Positions 44,451 to 56,427 of a DNA stretch of 64,000 nucleotides are shown here, piece by piece. Location: NCBI RefSeq assembly GCF_017654505.1, contig NC_054572.1, forward strand, positions 3,718,914 through 3,782,913, in the 5' to 3' direction. The DNA comes from Polyodon spathula. Taxonomy: Eukaryota; Chordata; Actinopteri; Acipenseriformes; Polyodontidae. Position 1 is the first letter of the stretch, and every line of letters begins with the position of its first letter. The notes under the pieces are model-generated. The model was not told the DNA's origin. It did not search any database and saw only the letters and a program-made list of their open reading frames with translations. The position numbers were made by a program, and so were the translations under genes.

Positions 44451-45081
44451 AATTATTTAGCAGAGACTTTTATCCAAAACTAAATAGAAAAATATATAAG
44501 TTACAGGCCATAAAAACACACGTACATTATATACAAAATAAATATAAATAAAGGAACATGCTAAAAGGTTGAATACGTGGGTTTTGACAATACGGCAGAA
44601 AGCAATAAAAGACTGAACAGTCCTGAGGTTAACCAGTAGCTGGTTCCACCACAGGGGGACAAGGGAAGACAAGGAGTGGCACAGGAGGAAGGAGAGTGAA
44701 GAGATGGCATAAGCAGTCAGCCAGTAGAGGATGAGCAGAGGGGGCGGGAGGGAATAGGAAGGGGCAGTATGATGAATAGAGCAATAAGCAAGAGCAGGAA
44801 TCTTGGGGGAACAGCCCCAAAACAGCCCGTGTCCTTTCCTGATGTCCTCACATGCAGCCGCTCACACCAGCAGGGAATTAGACGCAATCCTTAATCGGTT
44901 ACCCTGTAGAGGACAACTAATATATTTTCAACTAACTGATTTCACATTTATTATTGCTAGCCAGCTTGCTGCTGTGTTTCACACACAATCATACATGGAT
45001 TGATCTTATTAATTACATTAGCATCCGCCCCCTCACTAGTTAAGCCTTGCGATGCCAGAAGGAAAGAGGCCATGAGAAGGG
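44451..45081 (-). mobile_element. 630-bp LINE-tail element, copy 1
   Basis: Nearly identical, in reverse orientation, to 58768-59396. On the minus strand it starts ccttctcatggcctctttcc, passes through a noncoding head, encodes a short post-RT LINE C-terminus (LWWNQLLVNLRTVQSF...FCRIVKTHVFNL) and ends ggataaaagtctctgctaaat with an (AAT)n tail. Both copies start at the same base while their outer flanks differ. Confidence 0.9.
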
Positions 45082-45722
45082 CCTGCGCACACATCGTACA
45101 CACACAGCTTTCCACAGAGCATCTCCAATCAGTGGTGTTGCAAAACTGCAGGATTGCTCCACTGTTTGTGTTAGATCTGTGTACAGGCTAGGTCCTCTTT
45201 TATTGATATTCTCCCCCAGTTCCCGTTCTCCTATCTGATCTGGTAATCTGTTATTGACACTGTCAGAAACAGCAACTTCCCTGCATCCTCATCATTTGAA
45301 AAGGTCACAACTATAGCTTGCGATCAGGACTTAATTTGATGTGTGTATATAGAAAGCGCTATAGCTTATCTGTACTATAGTGACATGGAATTGGTTTTCA
45401 ACATATAAAGCGTAAAAAAAAAAGTCTGGGTCCCAATCAGGTCTGTTTCATAAAAAATGAACAATGTGTTCCTGGTTGATATCCAATAAGGAGGCTGCAG
45501 TGCAGGAATAGCAAGCTCTGAACTTACAGTAAGCCACACCACTTTTGGGAAATCAATGATCCAGTTTGGTCAAATAAACTTGTGTCTCTTGTATTGTAAA
45601 CAGAACTATGAGTGAGGGTCCATCAGCAATTGTGCAATTACACATTGTGCCAAAAATGTACAGCAACAATTGTTCAAATTTGTTGTTGTTTTCTTGAAAA
45701 ATACATCATTTTGTTATATGCT
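45082..45722. other. unassigned DNA
   Basis: No gene recognised. Confidence 0.35.
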
Positions 45723-46335
45723 TGTGACCAGGATGGCTTTGCAGGGATAACTTCAGACCCGGAAGAACACAGACTCCACACAGTGACTGGTGGGTGAAAC
45801 TGAGCCGCGGCGCTAAATATTTTATTAAATGACAAAACAAACAAAATATTTAAACAAAATACACAACACTGAAAATAAAGGATGTGTTGGCCAAACAAAC
45901 AGACACACAAAACAGACGTGGACGAACCCAACAAACAAGTACTGCGCTGGCACTTTCAGCACGTCATAGCAATTGTTTATAACTGTCTCCTCTCTCTCAC
46001 CCATTCTCCACTAACAAGCACACAACCCAGAGTGAGTGCTTCATGCATCTATATATACAATTGTGCTGGGATTCAATTACCAATTAATTATTCACTTGAA
46101 TCCCAACACGTGAACTAATCTGTGTACTCCCGTGCTCACATATCAATACCCACTTAAATATGCACATGGCGTGAGTTGTGCCATCCTCATGTCTAAATAC
46201 AAATTACACTTTATAACACTCATGCTCATAACCCATATTTATATCCTATGTATTTTATACATAAACACCAACATTAACACACTACATACAACATAAAACA
46301 CTAATAAACACAAAGGGGCTGGACAGTCCGCCGCA
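45723..46335 (-). mobile_element. solo LTR with perfect 5-bp target duplication
   Basis: 613 bp running TGTGACCAGG...GTCCGCCGCA on the plus strand, flanked on both sides by ATGCT (45718-45722 and 46336-46340). On the minus strand a TATA box (rc of ctatatata near 46049-46057) is followed about 230 bp later by AATAAA (rc of about 45821-45826). This is the promoter and poly(A) order of an LTR. No internal retroelement sequence is present, so the two LTRs of an inserted element recombined. A diverged relative lies at 18280-18592. Confidence 0.92.
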
Positions 46336-46340
46336 ATGCT

Positions 46341-46372
46341 GTTATTATTATAATTATAATTTATTATTATTA

Positions 46373-46405
<33 letters not shown>
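46341..46405. repeat. (TTA)n microsatellite
   Basis: TTA/TAT repeats with early interruptions, just right of the solo LTR. Confidence 0.95.
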
Positions 46406-46406
<1 letters not shown>

Positions 46407-46900
46407 GTGATTTATTTCTGTTTATAAATGCCAGAGTTTCTGTTATTGTTTGGCAGCATTGATGGGATTGAAGCCCCATCTACCAAAACTTGTGCAGAAG
46501 GTGGCCATTTCCTGATTAAATTAACTGATTAATTTGTTGGTCAATGGGAGATGGCCACCAGTATAAAAGCCTGCAGCTCTCTACGCTCTGGTGGGTGTTC
46601 TAGAGGAGAGAATGGGAGCGAGAGAGGAAAAAGAAACTAAAAGTAAGGATCAGTGAAGGCAACTGCCCAGCCTGACACTAGGTCTGTTTTGTTTTGTGCT
46701 TGAGAGTTGATTTTGTTTACAGCTTTAATTTCGCTCTGTGGGCAGTGTTTTTGTGTTTAAATATTTTATTTATATATTTTTGCGTCAATAAAAAATGGTG
46801 CAAGAGTGCGCTTTGCACCCGAGTTCCTACCCGTGTGTTGTAGTGTCTGTCTCTGGACTGACGTCACCACCCTCAGCCGTCCTGTCTCATATGTGTATAT
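46406..46900 (+). other. LTR-like segment with TATA box and poly(A) signal
   Basis: A TATAAAAG at 46562-46569 lies about 220 bp before an AATAAA at 46787-46792, followed by T/G-rich sequence (gtgtgttgtagtgtctgtctc). The spacing suits an LTR R region. No convincing TG...CA ends with matching flanks were found, so a solo LTR is probable but not shown. Confidence 0.45.
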
Positions 46901-47770
46901 TGACTATCTTTTACATTATATAACGTGTAAACATCAATCTCTCGTTCCTACTTTCACCTGAAGAAGGAGCTTTGAGGTCTTGAAAGCTTGTGATCAATTA
47001 TTGTTCAGTTCGTCCAATAAAAGGGATCGCTTCTCCTCTTTGTCTAACATTATAACACAAAAAACATCATCAACTTGTTTGTCGAATTTATTGCTAAGTT
47101 TCTGATTTGCACCACGATTAAGTGTTGAATTACATTATTTGATATAATATTGATTTGACGTGAAATAAAATTTGTACTACAATGTGACTTTAACTGGAAC
47201 TGTTAATTATGGGCTGCAATAGTGAAACTGTTAGATTTGTAAATAATCAAAATAAGGCAGCCCTGGCTATCTACATACTTGTTACAACCGAATCGCTTTA
47301 TTGAAAACCCAAACCAGAGTTGAGGCAGGTTCTTCTTTGAATTGATTGGCTGAGCAATATTAAGCGATGTATGATTGACTGCTGCCCAAAGAGGAGTGAA
47401 AGGCATTGAGAAAGAAACTGGTTAACTGGAATCAGGAGTTGATTCAGAGTTATTTATAATTTCACAAACAGAAACAAAAGAAGCCTGGGAAAACCACATA
47501 GCAGCACTTCATGAAAGGACATTATAGTTTTTACTCTATCTTGACAGAGACAGCTTCCTGTGGTAAATAGTGTTGGTAGTTGGCATTTAGTTGTGTTTTC
47601 AAATGAAAACAAGCAAAACAGAACAAGAAATCATAGAGGTTAATGAGCACCTTAAATAAGCAGTAACTCTGGGTAACGGGTGCCGCTGGTGTTTGACATC
47701 TTGATATTCAGATAAGCAAGTTTGTGCCTCCACTGATTCACTGTGGCAGAAAGCATCCCAATTAGGAGAG
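46901..47770. other. unassigned DNA
   Basis: A segment near 46950-47040 (cacctgaagaaggagcttt...aaagcttgtgatcaatt...caataaaaggg) resembles a widespread vertebrate repeat tail, but the family is not assigned. Otherwise nothing recognised. Confidence 0.35.
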
Positions 47771-47771
47771 C

Positions 47772-50534
47772 TGGCTGCCACTAGGTCAAACACAGTGTCA
47801 TCCTGATTAGGAGTGCTGGCTGCCACTAGGTCAAACACAGGGTCATCCTGATTAGGAGTGCTGGCTGCCACTAGGTCAAACACAGGGTCATCCTGATTAG
47901 GAGTGCTGGCTGCCACTAGGTCAAACACAGGGTCATCCTGATTAGGAGTGCTGGCTGCCACTAGGTCAAACACAGGGTCATCCTGATTAGGAGTGCTGGC
48001 TGCCACTAGGTCAAACACAGTGTCATCCTGATTAGGAGTGCTGGCTGCCACTAGGTCAAACACAGAGTCATCCTGATTAGGAGTGCTGGCTGCCACTAGG
48101 TCAAACACAGTGTCATCCTGATTAGGAGTGCTGGCTGCCACTAGGTCAAACACAGGGTCATCCTGATTAGGAGTGCTGGCTGCCACTAGGTCAAACACAG
48201 TGTCATCCTGATTAGGAGTGCTGGCTGCCACTAGGTCAAACACAGGGTCATCCTGATTAGGAGTGCTGGCTGCCACTAGGTCAAACACAGTGTCATCCTG
48301 ATTAGGAGTGCTGGCTGCCACTAGGTCAAACACAGTGTCATCCTGATTAGGAGTGCTGGCTGCCACTAGGTCAAACACAGTGTCATCCTGATTAGGAGTG
48401 CTGGCTGCCACTAGGTCAAACACAGGGTCATCCTGATTAGGAGTGCTGGCTGCCACTAGGTCAAACACAGGGTCATCCTGATTAGGAGTGCTGGCTGCCA
48501 CTAGGTCAAACACAGTGTCATCCTGATTAGGAGTGCTGGCTGCCACTAGGTCAAACACAGTGTCATCCTGATTAGGAGTGCTGGCTGCCACTAGGTCAAA
48601 CACAGAGTCATCCTGATTAGGAGTGCTGGCTGCCACCATCCTGATTAGGAGTGCTGGCTGCCACTGGGTCAAACACAGTGCTGGTCATCCTGAGGTCAAA
48701 CACAGTGTCATCCTGATTAGGAGTGCTGGCTGCCACTAGGTCAAACACAGTGTCATCCTGGTTAGGAGTGCTGGCTGCCACTAGGTCAAACACAGGGTCA
48801 TCCTGATTAGGAGTGCTGGCTGCCACTAGGTCAAACACAGTGTCATCCTGATTAGGAGTGCTGGCTGCCACTAGGTCAAACACAGTGTCATCCTGATTAG
48901 GAGTGCTGGCTGCCACTAGGTCAAACACAGTGTCATCCTGATTAGGAGTGCTGGCTGCCACTAGGTCAAACACAGGGTCATCCTGATTAGGAGTGCTGGC
49001 TGCCACTAGGTCAAACACAGGGTCATCCTGATTAGGAGTGCTGGCTGCCACTAGGTCAAACACAGTGTCATCCTGATTAGGAGTGCTGGCTGCCACTAGG
49101 TCAAACACAGTGTCATCCTGATTAGGAGTGCTGGCTGCCACTAGGTCAAACACAGGGTCATCCTGATTAGGAGTGCTGGCTGCCACTAGGTCAAACACAG
49201 GGTCATCCTGATTAGGAGTGCTGGCTGCCACTAGGTCAAACACAGGGTCATCCTGATTAGGAGTGCTGGCTGCCACTAGGTCAAACACAGGGTCATCCTG
49301 ATTAGGAGTGCTGGCTGCCACTAGGTCAAGCACAGGGTCATCCTGATTAGGAGTGCTGGCTGCCACTCAAACACAGGTCAAACACAGGTGTCATCCTGAT
49401 TAGGAGTGCTGGCTGCCACTAGGTCAAACACAGTGTCATCCTGATTAGGAGTGCTGGCTGCCACTAGGTCAAACACAGTGTCATCCTGATTAGGAGTGCT
49501 GGCTGCCACTAGGTCAAACACAGTGTCATCCTGATTAGGAGTGCTGGCTGCCACTAGGTCAAACACAGTGTCATCCTGATTAGGAGTGCTGGCTGCCACT
49601 AGGTCAAGCACAGGGTCATCGTGATTAGGAAGGTCAAACACAGTGTCATCCTGATTAGGAGTGCTGGCTGCCACTAGGTCAAACACAGTGTCATCCTGAT
49701 TAGGAGTGCTGGCTGCCACTAGGTCAAACACAGGGTCATCCTGATTAGGAGTGCTGGCTGCCACTAGGTCAAACACAGGGTCATCCTGATTAGGAGTGCT
49801 GGCTGCCACTAGGTCAAACACAGTGTCATCCTGATTAGGAGTGCTGGCTGCCACTAGGTCAAACACAGTGTCATCCTGATTAGGAGTGCTGGCTGCCACT
49901 AGGTCAAACACAGGGTCATCCTGATTAGGAGTGCTGGCTGCCACTAGGTCAAACACAGTGTCATCCTGATTAGGAGTGCTGGCTGCCACTAGGTCAAACA
50001 CAGTGTCATCCTGATTAGGAGTGCTGGCTGCCACTAGGTCAAACACAGTGTCATCCTGATTAGGAGTGCTGGCTGCCACTAGGTCAAACACAGTGTCATC
50101 CTGATTAGGAGTGCTGGCTGCCACTAGGTCAAACAATCCTGACACAGGTAAATCCATGATTAGGAGTGCTGGCTGCCACTAGGTCAAACACAGTGTCATC
50201 CTGATTAGGAGTGCTGGCTGCCACTAGGTCAAACACAGTGTCATCCTGATTAGGAGTGCTGGCTGCCACTAGGTCAAACACAGTGTCATCCTGATTAGGA
50301 GTGCTGGCTGCCACTAGGTCAAACACAGGGTCATCCTGATTAGGAGTGCTGGCTGCCACTAGGTCAAACACAGTGTCATCCTGATTAGGAGTGCTGGCTG
50401 CCACTAGGTCAAACGCAGGGTCATCCTGATTAGGAGTGCTGGCTGAGGTCAAACACAGTGTCATCCTGATTAGGAGTGCTGGCTGCCACTAGGTCAAACA
50501 CAGTGTCAGCCTGATTAGGAGTGCTGGCTGCCAT
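47772..50534 (-). repeat. 45-bp minisatellite, about 61 copies
   Basis: Units of ggctgccactaggtcaaaca + cag(t/g/a)gtcatcctgattag + gagtgct. Each unit reads VAASTPNQDD(T/P/S)VFDL on the minus strand. Because 45 is a multiple of three, that frame stays open for 357, 249, 259 and 111 codons, broken only where partial units change the phase (about 48640-48700, 49366-49390, 49620-49640, 50130-50160, 50445). A decayed related unit lies outside at about 50828-50872. Despite the long frames I see no start context, exon signals or non-repeat domain, so a noncoding satellite is more likely than a repeat protein. Confidence 0.97.
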
Positions 50535-52437
50535 TATGTAATTCACATGGAAGATGAGTCTGAATCACTGCCAGTACAGTTGCAAAGACATGCTGCCTTT
50601 TGCGTTCTTATGCATAATACAGCACAGATAAGAGGGCTGTGGTGGTGGAAACTGATATAAAGCATTACGTCATGCTCATAGTCTCCTAATACACTGTTTA
50701 CAGAAATACACATAAAAATTTGTGTCCTGTAGTAGTTTAGTTCCTATTTGCTTTATAACTGCCTCATCAAAAGTGTCAGATTAAGAGTGCTGCTATTATA
50801 CACAGTGTCACTGATGAGGAGTATTGTGCTGGCTGCCACTAATCAAACACATAGTCATCCTGATTAGAAACGAAAAACTAGGAGTCACTTCTAAATCTTT
50901 TGTAGTTATTACCATTGCTTATGCCTTTAGAAAATGTATTACTTTGCTTTTGTGACCATGACAGTATAAATACATGTCCAATAAATTTGGACATTCATAT
51001 GAATCCAAATTTGTTACATAGTGTGATGTCCTTTCACAGGCACGTGCTTCCTTGCTATACGATAGATCATGGTCTCTTCGCTAACGCTCCTGACCACTAC
51101 AGTGTTATAATGTTTTCTCTGTATGTATTTTTTCTCGTTAACTCCACTACTTTACTTGTTCTGTAATTCAAAAAGGCAAAACATGCTCCTTATGCTCTGA
51201 TATACCTAGTGCTTCATGAATATACAATTCTAAATCTGACCGAATATGCAGGTTACGCGACACAACAAATGCACCAGTTGGTTCACAAAAGCGTGGCCGT
51301 TCAATGTTGTAGCAGCAATACGAAATCATTTATTAAGGACAAAAACAATGGGCATCATGATCTGTCCAAGCACGGCTTTAAACTTGTGCCCAGAACAGCA
51401 GGCTGCGTATCCTTTCTTAATAATTCTTTACTGTGTAAACGCTTTAAAGTGTCAGATATAATAAAGCATTACAGATCTGATCAATTGACCAAGGCTCTGA
51501 TTACATAACATTCTGCTCAAATCTATTTGAAGTAGTTTTTGCAATGATCTTAATGCTGCTAGTTATTGCTTCCTCTGTATTGTTTCTCTTCTTGATGTTT
51601 TACTCAACTACATCGCACTACAAGAGCAGCTCTGCACTGGCTATGTGTATGGCTAGCTATAATGGGTTACATACTGAGAAGAAGAGCAACATCATCTACT
51701 GTGAAGAAACAGGAGGAGAGGAGGCGTGGTAGGAGGCTAAGTTTTAATTCTCAGAAAGAGGAAGTGAAAACAGGTAATTCAGTGGGTTTCCATTGAGAAG
51801 TTATCATGCTGTAATCTCAGATGTGTTTTCTGTGGTAGAGTTTCTGGAAAGTGAAGCAAGAAATGTGCCAGAGCTTACGGGAACTCTGACCGTACAGGGA
51901 GGGGGGGCAGTGGGTGGCTGACACAGAGGTCCTGCGGTCACCAGGGTGTCAGCTAATTCATCTGCGGAGGGGGGGGGGGGCAAGCTTACAGGGAGGAGTC
52001 AAAGTCAATATGATCTTTCTGTGTTAAATGCCAAAGCTTTGATTGCTTCAGTCCAGAATCCTAGTAAGAAACAACTTTGGTACCTCTGAGTGCCCCTATT
52101 CTTACATAATGAGTGTGGATTTGTTGTTCATTGACACTGATCGTTAATTGTGTTCATTTGGCTATTTCAGTTCTAATCTAATTTTTTTACATTTTTTTTT
52201 TACAATGAACCAATACATTAAAAATGTATTTTTAGCATTGAAAATACAAGTGCAGAACTTAGCTGCATGTTGGAACTTGAATGAGATCAATACACAATTA
52301 ATAGGGTTAGGTTTTTTAATCCAAAATCTTGCCAAAGGGAGCTAAAGGAATGTGTGACTGCATCCTTCTACTGTGCAAGCTATTTGTGACTCATTAGGCT
52401 CTGGGTGAGTGATTGCAGCAGTGTCTTGGACTCCTGG
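50535..52437. other. unassigned DNA
   Basis: Contains the decayed 45-bp-like unit (50828-50872), two G-rich runs (near 51900 and 51967-51980) and a phrase, actacaagagcagctc...ctatgtgta, that recurs at about 52645-52680. The frame at 51209-51508 (99 codons) has no recognised motif. Confidence 0.4.
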
Positions 52438-52440
52438 AAA

Positions 52441-52504
<64 letters not shown>
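52438..52504. repeat. (AAAG)n microsatellite
   Basis: About 16 units of GAAA/AAAG. Confidence 0.97.
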
Positions 52505-53513
52505 GCCTACAGTGGTTATTACGGAGATATAACCAGACAATTACAAGCCATATTTTTTGAGAGGAATAAAATTGTTGTAACTGCACTGTAGTGGAATGAA
52601 CCCTGCAACAACAATGTGGTGCAGCGTGGTGTTTTAGTACATCAGACTACAAGAGCAGCTCCACACTGACTATGTGTAGATCACAACACATGTGCAAAGC
52701 ACTACAAGTAAACAATTAACAAAAGCAGATACAAGAGGGCTCTATTCACAGAGGCATTCTATTCTGTATAGCTGCTCATTGATGACAGTACTGTTTATTT
52801 ATCAATAACTTTCCAATCATATTAAAGATGATGTTGATGCTGGGACTACTGCTTTACAAGCATTCTGCTGCGTCCCCTATGTTTCCCTCCCAATTTATTT
52901 ATTTTGTATTTGCCAAATACTAGGAAGCCATTTCTATGATAATACCCTGATAAATAATTCAGCTTCAAACCAGTATTCACAGTGGGAAGGCAGGGTTATA
53001 TTTAATTCATGACCATCCAAAATGGGTAAATAGTAATTTAGTACTAATAATATTGGAGGTTGGGTTCAAGCACTGTTAATGAATTATTAATGAAAACCAA
53101 CAGCAATCTCTGTTAAAACCCTATCAGTTTTATTATAGGGCGCTTGTTCTTTAGCAGTTCTTACTGTTCCAATCACAATCATTGTAGTCGTTTCCGGAGC
53201 ATGAAGACAGTCCAGCTCTAAACCTGTGAGGAGGCTCCCATGCAGGGTTTAGCTCTGCGCTGCACATGCACGCTGTGTACTCGAGAAGAATGTCACCAGT
53301 GATTAACCAGAGCAAACGGATAACCAGCAGGAATCTATAACTATACAGATGTTTACCACCACTGACTGAAGCCTCTGACTCTCTGGAGACCAGTGCAGTA
53401 GCTTGCTGGGATTCTTTCCAGGGTTACCTTGGTCAGAGCTGTCAGTGCTAGTGTTTAACTGGTCATGCTGGTCCAAGAGGTGGAATGCTGCTTATAATGG
53501 TTAAAGAAAATGC
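52505..53513. other. unassigned DNA
   Basis: Apart from the phrase shared with 51617-51653, nothing recognised. Confidence 0.35.
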
Positions 53514-53740
53514 CTCAATCAATCAATCAATCAATCTTTATTTTATATAACACCTTTCATAGTGGGCCACCATCACAAAGTGCTTTACAAGATAATGAGG
53601 AACAATGCATAATACATTAAATACAGTGAAATACAGGGCATAGTACATTAAATACAAACAGTAAGAAACAATGCAAATACATTAAATGCAGGCCTATTAC
53701 ATTAAATACAAGGCTAGGGTGTGAGTTATAAACATTGTGG
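53514..53740 (-). repeat. LINE/SINE 3'-end repeat with (ATTG)n tail
   Basis: (TCAA)n at 53514-53536 followed by tttattttatataacacctttcat and aaagtgctttacaaga is the reversed 3' end typical of many fish LINE-derived repeats. Internal attaaatac phrases then repeat several times. The left edge is the tail; the 5' extent is unclear. Confidence 0.65.
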
Positions 53741-54125
53741 ATGTGTGTGTCATACAGAATCATATGAATAAGATGGAGTGAAAAACCTGAAATAGCAATT
53801 TAGACAACAGCTAATAACAGATATCAGGCTGGAAGAGCATTGAAAGCACTCGAGGTGATGTTTGTCTGCCTGAATGTACTGCAGGGAGGGAGAGTGCTGG
53901 GTTCACAAGCACCAGTGAATAAGCATTTACCTGTAAGAATTACCCTTTATCTAATTCCTGACAACCAGATATGCTCAACTTTGCCTCTTAGACTTTAGGA
54001 TAAGGGTCAGTGGCACATGTGACAGGTGGAAGGTTCCATTTACAGCACAGCGAATAGGTTGAGAACCTCAGGACTAATACACCAGGATGTCAACATTGAA
54101 ATTGAATAAGAAATAGGGTTACACA
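53741..54125. other. unassigned DNA
   Basis: May include more of the adjacent repeat. No distinct feature. Confidence 0.3.
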
Positions 54126-54920
54126 CTCACAATCATGCTCACGCTCACACTCACACTCTCATTCACACTCACATTCACACTCACACACACTCACACACAC
54201 TCACACTCACACTCATTCACCTACACTCACACTCACACACACTCACACTCACACACACTCACACTCACACACACTCTCACACTCACTCACGCACTCACAC
54301 TCACACATACTCTCACACTCACTCACACACTCACTCACACTCACACACTCACACACTCTCACACTCACACACTCATACTCACTCTCACACTCACTCACAC
54401 ACTCACTCACACACACACACTCACACTCGCACTCACATTCACACTACACATTCACACTCACTCACACTCACACTACACACTCGCACTCGCACTCACACTA
54501 GCACTTGCACTCACACTCACACTCACTCACTCACACTCGCACTCACACTCACACTGCGCACTCACACTCATACACTCACTCACACTCACACTAACTCACT
54601 CTCACACTCACACTACACATTCACACTCACACTCACACTCACATTCACACTACACATTCACATTGACTCACACTCACACTACACATTCACACTCACATTC
54701 ACACTACACTTTAACACTCACTCACACTCACACTACGCACTCACGCTCACACTCATATTCACATTCACACTACACATTCACACTCACTCACACTCACATT
54801 CACACTACATGCTCACATTCACTCGCATTCATATTCATATTCACATTCACATTTACATGCACACTACACGTTTACATATGCACTCGTACCACACACTCCG
54901 CACTCACACTCACAGTACAC
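54126..54920. repeat. (CACTCA)-type low-complexity tract
   Basis: About 800 bp of irregular cactcacactcacac repeats with cattcacac and tacacattcacac variants. A 264-codon plus frame of His/Ser/Thr/Leu is a by-product of the repeat. Confidence 0.95.
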
Positions 54921-55659
54921 ATTGCTTGAGTTGATATTTTCCCAGCTGCATTTTGAATGAATTGCACATTTGCAGGTATACTGCATGGATACACTGAACT
55001 GAAGCCTCCACTATTCAGCAGCTAATCTAGAAATGCAAGAACGGCTGTCCATTGCAACTACATTAGCCAGAAGGCATATTTATGGCTGTACTTTAATGCT
55101 GTAAGGCAATGTACTGCTGTATCTGGATAACAGAGAAAGAAACAAAAAACATAGTCCAAGATAAGAGCAAGGAAATAGTCTATCTCTGTAATGGGTATTT
55201 GGATGCAGTCTTCCAGTGGACTGTCAGAAATACTTATACAAACTACATCATATCCAGTAAAGGTAGGACCTTTAACTTAAACTTCTACAGACCCCCGCTC
55301 CAGGGAATTCTCCACTATGTGTATTTGCCCAGCGATGTTGTGGTTAAGCTGAATGGTTTTTGACTGCTGAGGATAATATTACCAGCGACAGGAAGGACGA
55401 AGTTATTAGTCTCCGTGCGTGACTCAGTGGCATCTCAGACTTGGCACGTGTCAGTTCTGTTTATTTTGAGTGAGAACCAAAGCCTCTCATTCAGAATAGG
55501 CAGAGGACACCGCTGTCCCACTCTGAGAGATGAGTGACCGTGTGGCAGGTGGAAAGCACTGACAAGCTCTTAAATTATCCCACCGCACTTAATCCTGGCA
55601 AACACAGCCTTTTCTTTTTCACTTGACTGAACCATGACCTTTTAGATCCAGTAGTCTCC
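54921..55659. other. unassigned DNA
   Basis: The frame at 55109-55363 has no recognisable family. No feature otherwise. Confidence 0.35.
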
Positions 55660-55780
55660 TAGTAAGATGCAGGTGGACAGTGATCTTTGCGATGCAGACA
55701 GTCACACTGCATTCTCCTGGTAAGATGCAGGTGGACAGTGATCTTTGCGATGCAGACAGCCCCACCCAAGATCGATAACT
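55660..55780 (+). repeat. two-copy tandem repeat of 58 bp
   Basis: taagatgcaggtggacagtg + atctttgcgatgcagacag occurs at about 55663 and again at about 55721 without change in that core. Confidence 0.93.
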
Positions 55781-56009
55781 TACAGGAAACCATAAGGCTA
55801 CCGTTCCCCAATTTGCCATGCATGAAATATTGAAATATTAAATTTCCCCAGGCAATGGTGGGTACTTCAGCTAGTACAGTATAAGGCTCTGAGACAGGGA
55901 GCCCTGTCGTTGGTTCAAGGAGTGTGTGTGTGTCTTGTGGAAAGCAGCTGCAACTTGCAGCAGGAGGCGCATTGCTAAGCGACCAGCCAAGTGGTAGGTT
56001 CGCCCAGCA

Positions 56010-56215
56010 CTGTGTGGGTTGGGAGGTTCAAATTGGCTGGGGGGTGTGCCCGGGGATGCTGCGCAGAGTTCAAAAAGCAGCTGCGCCACTGCTGCCTGGG
56101 AGGCCGGGACTTCGGCAGCAACAGAATAGCAGTAGGTCAGCTAAGAGGATGGTGATCCCAAACCAGTATAGAGAGGGTTATCGTAGAGTAGTAGGCTACC
56201 CACACACGCAACACA
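56010..56215 (+). repeat. LTR-like interspersed repeat, copy 2
   Basis: Matches 800-1160: gttgggaggttcaaattggc, tggggggtgtgcc, cagctgcgcca and tagagagggtt.tcgtagag + tagtagg occur in the same order. No poly(A) signal like that of copy 1 follows, so this copy looks truncated. Confidence 0.5.
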
Positions 56216-56330
56216 CCCTGTTACAGGCACTTACTGAAAACTTACAGTCAGGAGAAAATACACCCCAATATGTGCCACTGCATTAGCATCACTGATACAG
56301 ATTTTTTAAAAATTATTATTATTTAATCTA

Positions 56331-56390
56331 TGTGTGTGTGTGCGTGTGTATGCGTGTGTGTGCGTGTGCGAGTGTGTGTGTGTGTGCGTG

Positions 56391-56422
<32 letters not shown>

Positions 56423-56427
56423 CGTGC
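56331..56427. repeat. (TG)n microsatellite
   Basis: TG/CG repeat with tgcgtg interruptions. Confidence 0.95.

Noticed and set aside
46406..46900. Second complete solo LTR next to the one at 45723
   Set aside because: TATA and poly(A) spacing fit, but I could not find TG...CA ends with matching 5-bp flanks. A tattg match on both sides would require a TA end.
54135..54929. 264-codon His/Ser/Thr/Leu frame
   Set aside because: Direct translation of the CACTCA low-complexity tract.
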